A stretch of DNA of 5,519 bases from positions 1 to 5,519 of the forward strand of contig JBBRWA010000349.1 of NCBI GenBank assembly GCA_038246345.1. Direction: 5' to 3'. Under the pieces are notes generated by a model. The model searched no databases, was not told where the DNA came from, and saw only the letters and a program-made list of their open reading frames with translations. The position numbers and the translations under genes are program-made. The first letter of the stretch is position 1, and the number at the start of each line of letters is the position of its first letter. Shown here piece after piece: positions 1 to 5,344 of this stretch. The DNA is from M3007 sp038246345. Its GTDB lineage: Bacteria; Bacteroidota; Bacteroidia; Chitinophagales; Saprospiraceae.

Positions 1-1
1 A

Positions 2-598
2 GAGAAGCAGCTCCAGGAAACCTTAAAAGCAATTGCCGGGCACATAAAGGCAAATGTTGATGTAAATCGAAAGGTTAAACAAATTTGTCAAATTAAAGGG
101 GTTGGATTGCTTTCAGCTGCAACAGTAATAGCTGAAACAAACGGCTTTGCATTATTTAATAGCATAGGTCAACTTGTGAGTTATGCAGGATATGACGTAA
201 TAGAGAACCAATCTGGTAACCAGCACGGTAAAACACGAATCTCTAAGAAAGGAAATAGCCATATCCGGCGGATCATGCACATGCCAGCGTTTGTAGCGAT
301 CCAACACCATCAACAACCATTTAAAAGTTTGTACAATCGCGTTTATGATCGCACTCAAATAAAGATGAAAGGATATGTAGCTGTTCAGAAAAAATTATTG
401 GCACTAATGTATACATTGTGGAAAAACGACTGTGCCTTTGATCCCGAATATAAAGGAAAATCCGGAAATGATGAGCCAAAGCCTCTCTTTCTGCTTGGCT
501 CCGAAGGAGCCACTGCTGAACAAGATGAAATAAAAATAGTCGCCAAGGGGTTGCCACAGTGCAAGGCTTTGTTCCGCTCCCATCTGCGCCAGTCCTGA
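2..598 (+). CDS. IS110-family transposase, C-terminal part (5'-truncated by window edge, native 3' end apparently lost)
   Basis: The frame is open from base 2; the TTG at 107 is an internal codon, not a start. The product is the C-terminal half of an IS110-type transposase, which uses an N-terminal DEDD RuvC-like domain plus this C-terminal serine-containing domain to recombine DNA guided by a bridge RNA. A hairpin-rich segment (KGVGLLSAATVIAET, about 98-142) is followed by LVSYAGYDVIENQSGN and then KTRISKKGNSHIRRIM, the Transposase_20 signature. The serine codon at 212-214 in QSGN is the likely catalytic serine, by family knowledge. The family-like tail (GSEGATAEQDEI) ends near 530. Beyond about 540 the frame reads antisense through the opposing transposase fragment until a chance stop at 596-598, so the original stop seems to be missing. 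Identity as IS110 is secure; whether the upstream part is intact cannot be seen. Confidence 0.85.
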   Translation, partial: EKQLQETLKAIAGHIKANVDVNRKVKQICQIKGVGLLSAATVIAETNGFALFNSIGQLVSYAGYDVIENQSGNQHGKTRISKKGNSHIRRIMHMPAFVAIQHHQQPFKSLYNRVYDRTQIKMKGYVAVQKKLLALMYTLWKNDCAFDPEYKGKSGNDEPKPLFLLGSEGATAEQDEIKIVAKGLPQCKALFRSHLRQS

Positions 599-940
599 GG
601 CATCAATTTTGTCATTCTTGGTTTTTAATCCCAAGGACTGCATGTACCTTTTGGCTTTGCTGGGCAATAAAACTGATACAGAATATCCTTTCTGATAAAG
701 CTCCAATGCAACCTTTTCATAGTAGATTCCGGTAGCTTCCATACAAATTACTAAAGGCACATCTTGCTTTCGATGTTTGGTAAACCATTGCATCAAAGCA
801 GTATAATCTTTCTTACTGTTTAAAAACCGATGGCTTGTTTTAATCTTTACTTGTTGCTGTGAATCTATCTCACAGATGCAGGCATGTAGCGTATCTTTAG
901 ATACATCTACTCCTACTGAATACTTCATCAATGTTGTCAT
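404..940 (-). pseudogene. IS110-family transposase, N-terminal fragment (truncated)
   Basis: The reading frame starts at ATG 938-940 (a second ATG at 926-928 also fits the family) and encodes the DEDD RuvC-like catalytic domain of an IS110 transposase. The four expected acidic residues are visible: D12 in VGVDVSKDTL, E68 in ICMEATGIYYE, and D110 and D113 in TKNDKIDASGLAQMGAEQ. Homologous sequence stops at about residue 136 (LALWQPLGDYF, near 530-535). The remaining 42 residues to the stop at 404-406 are the antisense of the rightward transposase and carry no family signature. The coiled-coil linker and the C-terminal serine domain, about 60% of a normal 320-340 aa protein, are missing, so it should be inactive. 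The break arose by insertion of, or recombination or inversion with, the IS110 sequence to the left. Confidence 0.85.
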
Positions 941-1019
941 GATGTCTTTTTTAAAGTGTGAAACAATAAATGGATAGAAGAAAATCTTCTTTACAGTTTT
1001 TACTCATTTTCTATACAAG

Positions 1020-1160
1020 ATTAACAGGACCTGCTGTTATCTTTAAGTACTGTTCAAACTTTCAAAGAAGAAACTAAGACCGGTGGTTTCTCGATTTCAA
1101 CATCGTTAAGATAACGTGTTTAGTAGGCGGGTCTGAGTGCCGGCCTTAGCTTTCTTTTTA
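1020..1160 (-). ncRNA. Candidate IS110 bridge RNA in the 5' non-coding end
   Basis: No gene lies between the transposase start at 940 and the intron end near 1209, but the stretch is highly structured. CTAAGACCGG (1074-1083) and CCGGCCTTAG (1140-1149) form a 10-bp stem with a single G-U pair in the minus-strand RNA. It encloses a 56-nt multi-branched interior that includes the perfect hairpin CGTTA-AGA-TAACG (1104-1116). A second hairpin, TAACAG-GACCTG-CTGTTA (1022-1039), lies between this and the transposase start. One long closing stem plus separate loops upstream of an IS110 transposase is the layout of bridge RNAs, whose two internal loops pair with target and donor DNA. The assignment rests on position and structure only; exact ends and which loop binds which DNA are not determined. 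Confidence 0.5.
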
Positions 1161-1210
1161 TCCAACACTAAGTTAAGAATTTTTGACTTATTTATTTCCT
1201 TGGCAAAGAT

Positions 1211-1250
1211 ATGAGTAGCCCGCCCCGCAGCGAAATTACTGCAGGGAGAG
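1211..1250 (-). ncRNA. Group II intron domain VI and 3' splice-site region
   Basis: CTGCAGGG (1239-1246) and CCCCGCAG (1223-1230) form an 8-bp stem with one G-U pair around an 8-nt loop. The strand continues as GGGCTACTCAT, the typical end of this intron class. The A of CTAC is the likely branch-point adenosine. The intron ends at 1211 or 1209. Confidence 0.75.
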
Positions 1251-1257
1251 GCTCTCA

Positions 1258-1293
1258 CACCACCGTACAAGCGGGTCACGCATACGGCGGTTC
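1258..1293 (-). ncRNA. Group II intron domain V (catalytic hairpin)
   Basis: The minus strand reads GAACCGCCGTATGCG, then a short loop, then GTACGGTGGTGTG. ACCGCCGTA pairs with TACGGTGGT through nine positions including one G-U pair. This matches the class C domain V form (GAACCGCCGTA ... TACGGTGGTGTGAGAG) known from the O. iheyensis intron, by recall. Domain V binds the catalytic metal ions. Its 5' strand also encodes the last codons and the stop codon of the maturase. Confidence 0.85.
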
Positions 1294-2571
1294 GTTAAGT
1301 GATGGGTTGAGTTCATAGTAAACATCCAACATCGGCGTATAGCCACGCTGTTTCAATCGGTGAATAGTAATTGTAGTAAGCAGGATCGGACTTTGTGCCA
1401 CTGCCCATCCTCCCATTCGTGTACGACTCCATGCATAAGCGTGATCGGAATCTACTCCCAGACGAATCAGGTTTTTCCTTTTCCTATCTGGTTTCTTCCA
1501 ATCCTTCCAAATGCAATATCGCAAACGGTTCCGCACCCAGCTATCCAAATCACGTAGTTTGCCAAATATACTTGTACCTCGAAAATAATTAAGCCATCCT
1601 CGTTGCACTTCTTTGATTTTAGCAAGGCGATCTTTTAGGGATAAGGGTGAAGTTTTTCGGGTGATGGATTTTAGCGATAACTTCAATCGTTTCCATGCTT
1701 TCTCATTTACTGTCAATTGGTATTTTCCTCTGTCGCCTTTTTTGTATGTTGGCACAAAGCAAAATCCCAATAGTGAGAATTGAACCGGTTTCCTGATTCC
1801 ACTTTTCTCCTCGTTAATCGTGAGGTGAAGTTTTGTTTTCAGGAAGTGTTCGATTTCCTTCTTCACCTTTCGTGCTTGTGTAGCCGATTTTGTGTAAGTG
1901 CTAAAGTCATCAGCATACCTAATCGCTTTCAGTCCTTTGCGTTCTAATTCCTTATCCAGTTCATGGAGCAGGATGTTCGACAGCAGCGGGCTCAGGGGTG
2001 ATCCTTGCGGAACACCTTTTCGGCGTTTGTACAGTTTGCCTTTGATCTTCATGGGCGCTCTTAACCATTTTCTGATTAAGGTCAGTACCCTTTTGCATTT
2101 CACTTTTCGGTACACTAAGTTTAGCAGTAAACAGTGATCCACTTCGTCGAAAAAGTTTTTCAGGTCTATGTCTACGATGTGCGTGTATCCTAAGTGGATA
2201 TACTCCCACGCTTTGCCTACCGCATTCCTTGCATTTCTGCCCGGGCGGAAGCCGTAGCTAATTGCTGAAAATTCTGTCTCGAATAAAGGCATCATCACTT
2301 GTGACACTGCTTGCTGTAACATGCGATCCTGAACCGTGGGGATACCTAGCAGACGGGATTTTCCGTTCGCTTTAGGTATCTCCACTCCAAGAATTGGCTG
2401 CGGCAGGTACACGCCATTTTGCAGTTGCTCCTTCACCGTGGTGTAACGCTGGCGTATATGTGCAGTCAGTTGTGTTACGGACATGCCGTCAACACCTGCG
2501 CTGCCGTCGTTTTTCGCCACCTGCTCCAGTGCCCTGTGCATGTTGTAAGGATGTAGTACCTGTGCAATCAT
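1276..2571 (-). CDS. ltrA: Group II intron reverse transcriptase/maturase (class C, no endonuclease domain)
   Basis: This 431-aa protein is encoded in domain IV of the intron. It helps the intron RNA fold and splice, and copies it into DNA during retromobility. The start ATG 2569-2571 gives the expected N-terminus (HRALEQVAKNDGSAGVDGMS, residues 12-31, the RT-0/RT-1 region). Reverse-transcriptase blocks follow in order: PKANGKSRLLGIPTVQDRM (66-84), SYGFRPGR (105-112), DLKNFFDEVDH with catalytic D136, KGVPQGSPLSPLLSNILL (185-202), and the active-site box YADD (219-222). The maturase/thumb domain is present (GWLNYFRG 325-332; RMGGWAVAQSPIL 385-397). No HNH endonuclease motif follows, and the length is normal for class C. 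The last codons (NEPPYA-stop) lie within domain V of the intron RNA. Upstream there is only an A-rich leader (AACAAAGAA) with no clear ribosome binding site. Confidence 0.95.
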   Translation of the reverse strand: MIAQVLHPYNMHRALEQVAKNDGSAGVDGMSVTQLTAHIRQRYTTVKEQLQNGVYLPQPILGVEIPKANGKSRLLGIPTVQDRMLQQAVSQVMMPLFETEFSAISYGFRPGRNARNAVGKAWEYIHLGYTHIVDIDLKNFFDEVDHCLLLNLVYRKVKCKRVLTLIRKWLRAPMKIKGKLYKRRKGVPQGSPLSPLLSNILLHELDKELERKGLKAIRYADDFSTYTKSATQARKVKKEIEHFLKTKLHLTINEEKSGIRKPVQFSLLGFCFVPTYKKGDRGKYQLTVNEKAWKRLKLSLKSITRKTSPLSLKDRLAKIKEVQRGWLNYFRGTSIFGKLRDLDSWVRNRLRYCIWKDWKKPDRKRKNLIRLGVDSDHAYAWSRTRMGGWAVAQSPILLTTITIHRLKQRGYTPMLDVYYELNPSLNEPPYA

Positions 2572-3106
2572 TTCTTTGTTACTTTAACTTCAACCTGTTT
2601 TCGTTTTCAGAGGCTATGCGGACATTCCTTCTGAAATTGAAAACCGCTTTACGTTTAGCCCTTCACCGTTAGCTGAGTCCTCTGACGTTTAGTGTCAGCT
2701 CGTTTGCTCGGTTACTATGGCCTCTGCTGACTTCCTTTCCCGACTTGCGTCGGGATTAGGATCTCCCCCGGTAAGAGCATACTCCTTCATCCGATCCCTG
2801 TGGCATCTACTATAAAACGTTTATGTACTCTTTGGACGTTGTGTAGCTGTGCACACTCATCCTCGTTTTATAGCCTCTTATGCCCTTCCTGTTCGTCAGT
2901 ACCGGACTTTGCAGTCTCGCTTCCTTCAGTGCGAAGATTTCTCTTCACCACCTTGCGACTTGCTAACACTTCCGGACGTTACTCCGGCGTGTAAGGGACT
3001 TCCACCCTCTGGAATACATTAATTGTCAGGCAAATAGCAATTTGGTTTTCTCCTCGCTATCCTTTACCTTTCGAATTTGTGCGTCATGCTCATGCGGGGC
3101 GCACAC
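2572..3106 (-). ncRNA. Group II intron 5' RNA (domains I-III and start of IV), no protein gene
   Basis: This 535-nt stretch precedes the maturase start. Short open frames occur on both strands (for example on the plus strand at 2800-2994 and 3042-3230), but none resembles a known protein. The sequence instead fits ribozyme RNA, as the class C landmarks near 2995, 2911-2930 and 2873-2885 show. Exon-binding sites lie somewhere here, but I could not assign them with confidence. Confidence 0.75.
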
Positions 3107-3244
3107 AGCACCTACAAAAAATTGGCGGTTCAGTGCTTCGTATGACAGTTTTGTGGTTAATCAAACATTGGTGCTTCGTATGAAATTTAGTGGTGAAAAT
3201 CGCCAACTTCTTTTAGCTGCAAAACGTTAGCGGTCATTGTAAAA
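3107..3244 (+). repeat. attC-like foldback site 1, upstream of the operon, abutting the group II intron
   Basis: A non-coding palindromic stretch. TTGGCG (3122-3127) pairs with CGCCAA (3201-3206), and inside that GTTT (3148-3151) with AAAC (3163-3166). It ends in a 25-bp segment (3220-3244, containing AACGTTAGCGGTCATTGT) that is identical to the end of the second site at 5268-5292. The imperfect palindrome followed by a conserved GTTA-containing end resembles an integron attC site. However, GTTAGCG departs from the classical GTTRRRY core, and the outer left arm is unclear, perhaps because the intron sits at 3106. It could instead be a dispersed intergenic repeat family. Confidence 0.5.
3133..3183 (+). 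repeat. 13-bp direct repeat within attC-like site 1
   Basis: GTGCTTCGTATGA occurs at 3133-3145 and again at 3171-3183, with a 38-bp period. The two copies lie on opposite sides of the central hairpin. Confidence 0.8.
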
Positions 3245-3309
3245 CCACACCACACTCATCGACAATTTTTTCATAAATTATACTTTAACAAAAAAAATTC
3301 AAAAAATAT

Positions 3310-3339
3310 TTGCGTAGTCAAATAACTTCATTATATTTG
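3310..3339 (+). promoter_or_regulatory. Bacteroidota-type promoter of the arsR-led operon
   Basis: TATATTTG (3332-3339) matches the -7 consensus TAnnTTTG exactly. TTG (3310-3312) lies 19 bases upstream as the -33 element, within the spacing known for the Bacteroidota primary sigma factor. Transcription would start about 3346, giving a leader of only about 12 nt before the ATG at 3358. The preceding stretch (about 3270-3310) is very AT-rich. Confidence 0.75.
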
Positions 3340-3355
3340 TAGCCAAATAGCTGCA
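3315..3355 (+). promoter_or_regulatory. Paired operator-like dyads over the promoter (candidate ArsR sites)
   Basis: AGTCAAATAACT (3316-3327) and AGCCAAATAGCT (3341-3352) are near-copies 25 bp apart. Each is a dyad around the same CAAATA core: AGT/ACT in the first, AGC/GCT in the second. The change in one arm is matched by the compensating change in the other. One copy lies between the -33 and -7 elements and the other at the predicted transcription start, so a bound repressor would block RNA polymerase. Autoregulation by the adjacent ArsR protein is the natural inference. Confidence 0.65.
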
Positions 3356-3357
3356 TA

Positions 3358-3681
3358 ATGAATTTAAGACGAGATGTTTTTCAAGCCATAGCGGACCCGA
3401 CAAGAAGAGCAATACTAATATTGGTTGCTTCACAATCCATGACAGCAGGTGCTATAGCTTCCAATTTTGATACTGCAAGACCAACAGTTTCAAAACACTT
3501 GCAAATTCTCACTGAATGCAAGTTGCTTGAACAAGAGCAAAATGGTAGAGAAATTATCTACCATATCAATCCCAAAAAAATGAAAGACGTAGCTGACTTT
3601 ATTGAGCCCTTCCGCAAAATGTGGGATGAACGTTTCAACAAATTAGAAACCGTAATGAAAAATTATAAATCAAAAAAATAA
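3358..3681 (+). CDS. ArsR-family (SdpR-like) winged-helix transcriptional repressor
   Basis: This 107-aa protein has the normal length for small ArsR-type DNA-binding repressors. The N-terminus carries the signature FQAIADPTRRAILILV (8-23). The helix-turn-helix spans about 28-53, with recognition helix RPTVSKHLQIL (41-51), and the wing is NGREIIYHIN (62-71). A C-terminal helix (PFRKMWDERFNKLETVM) would support dimerisation. The metal-binding ELCVC-type cysteine motif of arsenic and cadmium sensors is absent; the only cysteine is C54. It is therefore not evidently a metal sensor and resembles the autoregulating SdpR-like group found with SRPBCC genes. The start is fixed by the promoter 19 bp upstream. 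It leads an operon, with the next gene 6 bp downstream. The inducer is unknown. Confidence 0.9.
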   Translation: MNLRRDVFQAIADPTRRAILILVASQSMTAGAIASNFDTARPTVSKHLQILTECKLLEQEQNGREIIYHINPKKMKDVADFIEPFRKMWDERFNKLETVMKNYKSKK

Positions 3682-3687
3682 AATATT

Positions 3688-4152
3688 ATGGAAAAAAAAA
3701 CAAAAATAAATGCCGAAGAAGGCAAACAGGAATTAGTAATTACAAGAGAATTCGATTTGCCATTAGATTTACTTTTCAAGGCGTATGAAGACCCCGAAAT
3801 TGTTGAACAATGGATGGGAACGAAAGTGCTGAAAATGGAAAACAAAAAACACGGCTCGTATGCTTTGGAAACATCTTACAACGGAAACGTAGTGTTTAGT
3901 GCAAACGGAACAATACACGAATTTGTTCCGAACCAAAAAATTACACGAACCTTTGAGATGGAAAATACACCTTTTCCTGTTCAACTTGAATATTTTGAAT
4001 TTGAAAAACTTTCAGACAATACCAGCAAGCTTACTATGCACATCGTGTTTAAATCTGTTGAATACCGAGACCAACTGCTTCAAATGCCTTTTGCGCAAGG
4101 AATAAATATGGCACATGACAGATTACAAGAAATAGTAAAAAAATTAAAATAA
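3688..4152 (+). CDS. SRPBCC-family protein, AHSA1/activator of Hsp90 ATPase C-terminal-like
   Basis: This soluble 154-aa cytoplasmic protein has the START-like (SRPBCC) helix-grip fold, which forms a deep hydrophobic cavity. It opens with the AHSA1-like strand and helix ELVITREFDLPLDLLFKAYE (about 15-34) and PEIVEQWMG (37-45). The central strands GTIHEFVPNQKITRTFEME and LEYFEFEKL, and a long C-terminal helix (MAHDRLQEIVKKL), follow the domain order of the family. Despite the family name, bacterial members are not shown to act on Hsp90; ligand and reaction are unknown here. The preceding repressor ends 6 bp before and the DoxX-like gene starts 6 bp after, so the three are translated as one unit. 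ArsR plus AHSA1-like SRPBCC is a recurrent bacterial pair. Confidence 0.88.
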   Translation: MEKKTKINAEEGKQELVITREFDLPLDLLFKAYEDPEIVEQWMGTKVLKMENKKHGSYALETSYNGNVVFSANGTIHEFVPNQKITRTFEMENTPFPVQLEYFEFEKLSDNTSKLTMHIVFKSVEYRDQLLQMPFAQGINMAHDRLQEIVKKLK

Positions 4153-4158
4153 CATACC

Positions 4159-4545
4159 ATGACAAAAAGAAACAAAATTATCTTTTGGATTTCTACCATT
4201 TTGCTTGCAATGGCAATGCTACAAAGTGGAATAATACAGCTATTCAAAATTGAAGCAGCATTATATGATGTAACGACTATGCCACGTTTGGGCTATCCTG
4301 TTTATTTTCTAACAATACTCGGAGTATGGAAAATATTGGGAGTTGTAGCGTTGCTTATTCCAAAATTTCCTTTATTAAAAGAGTGGGCTTACGCGGGTTT
4401 CGTTTTTACCTTGTCAGGAGCGGCAATTTCACATATCGCAGTAGGTGATTCCGCGAGTGAATGGTCAATTTCCTTATTCTTACTAATCATGACAATTGTT
4501 TCATGGTATTTCAGACCTGCGGAAAGAAAAATTAATCTTAATTAA
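4159..4545 (+). CDS. DoxX-like integral membrane protein
   Basis: This 128-aa protein has four predicted inner-membrane helices: about residues 8-28, 46-67, 75-95 and 101-118. The pattern GYPVYFLTILGVWKILGVVA (45-64), then PLLKEWAYAGFVFTLSGAA (71-89) and SHIAVGD (91-97), is that of the DoxX-like family (Pfam DoxX_2 group), including the conserved polar residues near the ends of helices 2 and 3. Members are often encoded beside ArsR and SRPBCC genes and are tentatively linked to redox or stress functions, but no reaction is established. The gene starts 6 bp after the SRPBCC stop and ends 10 bp before the next start. The charged tail (RPAERKINLN) is probably cytoplasmic. Confidence 0.88.
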   Translation: MTKRNKIIFWISTILLAMAMLQSGIIQLFKIEAALYDVTTMPRLGYPVYFLTILGVWKILGVVALLIPKFPLLKEWAYAGFVFTLSGAAISHIAVGDSASEWSISLFLLIMTIVSWYFRPAERKINLN

Positions 4546-4555
4546 ATCTACTCAA

Positions 4556-5116
4556 ATGAAAAAATTAAGGCTACCAAATGAACGAAGCAAGGAATTATTA
4601 AAAATCTTGCAGATGCGTTTCGAAAAAAACATGAATAGACACAATGGTCTTGAATGGAAAAAAATACAAACAAAACTAGAAGCCAATTCCGAAAAATTAT
4701 GGGCAATTAATGAGATGGAAGAAACGGAAGGCGAACCAGATGTTATTGGATATGACAAAAAAACAGACGAATATATTTTTTATGATTGTTCAGCAGAAAG
4801 CCCTAAAGGTCGTAGAAGTTTGTGTTACGATCTCGAAGCACTGGAATCAAGAAAAGAACATAAGCCAAAGAACAGTGCTATTGGATTGGCTGCCGAAATG
4901 GGTATAGAATTGCTGACTGAAGAACAATATCGTACATTACAACAACTCGGAAAGTTTGATTCGACAACATCAAGCTGGGTTGTTACACCAAAAAATATCA
5001 GAAAACTTGGAGGTGCATTATTTGGTGATTTTCGTTTTGGAACAGTTTTTATTTATCACAATGGTGCCGAATCCTATTACGCTGCAAGAGGTTTTCGTGG
5101 GTCACTAAAAGTCTAA
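4556..5116 (+). CDS. DUF4256 domain protein
   Basis: This 186-aa soluble protein is of unknown function. I place the start at ATG 4556, 10 bp after the DoxX-like stop. The frame is open back to an ATG at 4496, but those extra 20 residues are read out of frame from the end of the DoxX-like gene and look non-native. Landmarks of the family as I recall it are RFEKNMNRHNGLEW (21-34), EKLWAINEME (46-55), GEPDV (59-63), DCSAESPKGRRSLCYD (77-92), MGIELLTEEQYR (115-126) and YHNGAESYYAARGFRGSL (167-184). The clustered C, H, D, E and R residues suggest a catalytic or ligand-binding pocket, but no enzyme class is recognisable. No signal peptide or membrane segment is seen. It closes the operon, directly before the second attC-like site. 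Confidence 0.85.
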   Translation: MKKLRLPNERSKELLKILQMRFEKNMNRHNGLEWKKIQTKLEANSEKLWAINEMEETEGEPDVIGYDKKTDEYIFYDCSAESPKGRRSLCYDLEALESRKEHKPKNSAIGLAAEMGIELLTEEQYRTLQQLGKFDSTTSSWVVTPKNIRKLGGALFGDFRFGTVFIYHNGAESYYAARGFRGSLKV

Positions 5117-5143
5117 AAAAACTCAATAGCACGTCAACCCAAT

Positions 5144-5292
5144 AACGACAATGTTTAACAAGCACGGTGGACAGAAACGCCAGTTGGTAACACCAAGCAA
5201 ACGTAATTTTTTGCGTGTTTGCGCTCAAATGCATAACTTGGACAAGCAAAAAACTAAAGCCTGCTTTCAAAACGTTAGCGGTCATTGTAAAA
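5144..5292 (+). repeat. attC-like foldback site 2, downstream of the operon
   Basis: Four inverted pairs are strictly nested: ACAATG 5148-5153 with CATTGT 5283-5288; AAGCA 5160-5164 with TGCTT 5262-5266; CCAAG 5193-5197 with CTTGG 5237-5241; and GCAAAC 5197-5202 with GTTTGC 5217-5222. GTTTAAC at 5153-5159 fits the attC R'' consensus RYYYAAC. The opposite end, GTTAGCG (5274-5280), only partly fits GTTRRRY. The last 25 bases (5268-5292) are identical to 3220-3244. Size (about 145 nt), nesting and position just after a gene are as in long attC sites. A Bacteroidota-specific intergenic repeat is the alternative. The stretch contains no plausible gene. Confidence 0.55.
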
Positions 5293-5344
5293 AAACGACA
5301 GTGTAAACATTAATAAGCCGATAAAAAATAAGTATATTAAACAA

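Larger units (their letters stand above)
1..1208. mobile_element. IS110-family insertion sequence remnants, two halves in opposite orientation
   Basis: This block contains a rightward C-terminal transposase half (to about 540) joined to a leftward N-terminal half with its 5' non-coding end (about 535 to 1150-1208). The long non-coding leader before the leftward gene suits the IS110 rather than the IS1111 subgroup, because in IS110 proper the bridge RNA lies upstream of the transposase. The outer end of the leftward element must fall between the last foldback arm (1149) and the intron boundary (about 1209). IS110 elements lack long terminal inverted repeats, so I cannot fix it. The geometry fits either a second IS110 inserted into the first, or inversion of the C-terminal part of one element. 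Confidence 0.6.
1210..3106 (-). mobile_element. Group IIC intron (bacterial class C), apparently full length
   Basis: This is a self-splicing retroelement of about 1.9 kb. Read on the minus strand it starts GTGTGCGCCCCGCATG (from 3106; a start at 3104, GTGCG, is also possible), close to what I recall of the Oceanobacillus iheyensis group IIC intron. Further IIC-like pieces follow: GGTGGAAGTCCC (near 2995), CACTGAAGGAAGCGAGACTG (about 2911-2930) and GGGCATAAGAGGC (about 2873-2885). Then come the maturase gene, domain V and domain VI. The 3' end CTACTCAT(AT) falls at 1209-1211, depending on which residue after the branch-point A closes the intron. IIC introns typically insert just after DNA hairpins such as terminators or attC sites. 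The 5' exon here is such a foldback (about 3107-3244). Nothing in the sequence says the intron is inactive. Confidence 0.88.

Noticed and set aside
107..109. TTG at 107 as a translation start for the rightward transposase fragment
   Set aside because: The frame is open and family-like back to base 2 (QICQIKGVG precedes it), so this codon is internal to a larger gene.
3122..3206. Ordinary rho-independent terminator on the minus strand (TTGGCG/CGCCAA followed by T-run)
   Set aside because: The stem is only 6 bp and encloses a loop of more than 70 nt, too weak for a typical terminator. The wider foldback and shared 25-bp end explain it better, although a terminator-like role as the intron target is not excluded.
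2394..3230. Plus-strand open frames at 2394-2672, 2800-2994 and 3042-3230
   Set aside because: They run antisense to the maturase gene and the intron's 5' ribozyme RNA, have low-complexity Ser/Cys-rich products, and resemble no family.
3358..3681. Metal-responsive (arsenic, cadmium or zinc) ArsR regulator
   Set aside because: The paired-cysteine metal site is absent, and no arsenic or metal resistance genes follow.
4496..4555. The upstream ATG at 4496 as the start of the DUF4256 gene
   Set aside because: It would overlap the DoxX-like gene by 50 bp and adds residues unlike the family. ATG 4556 gives the expected length and a normal 10-bp operon gap.
3107..5292. CRISPR array suggested by repeated short sequences
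   Set aside because: There are only two copies of the 25-mer, 2 kb apart with genes between, and no regularly spaced repeats or cas genes.
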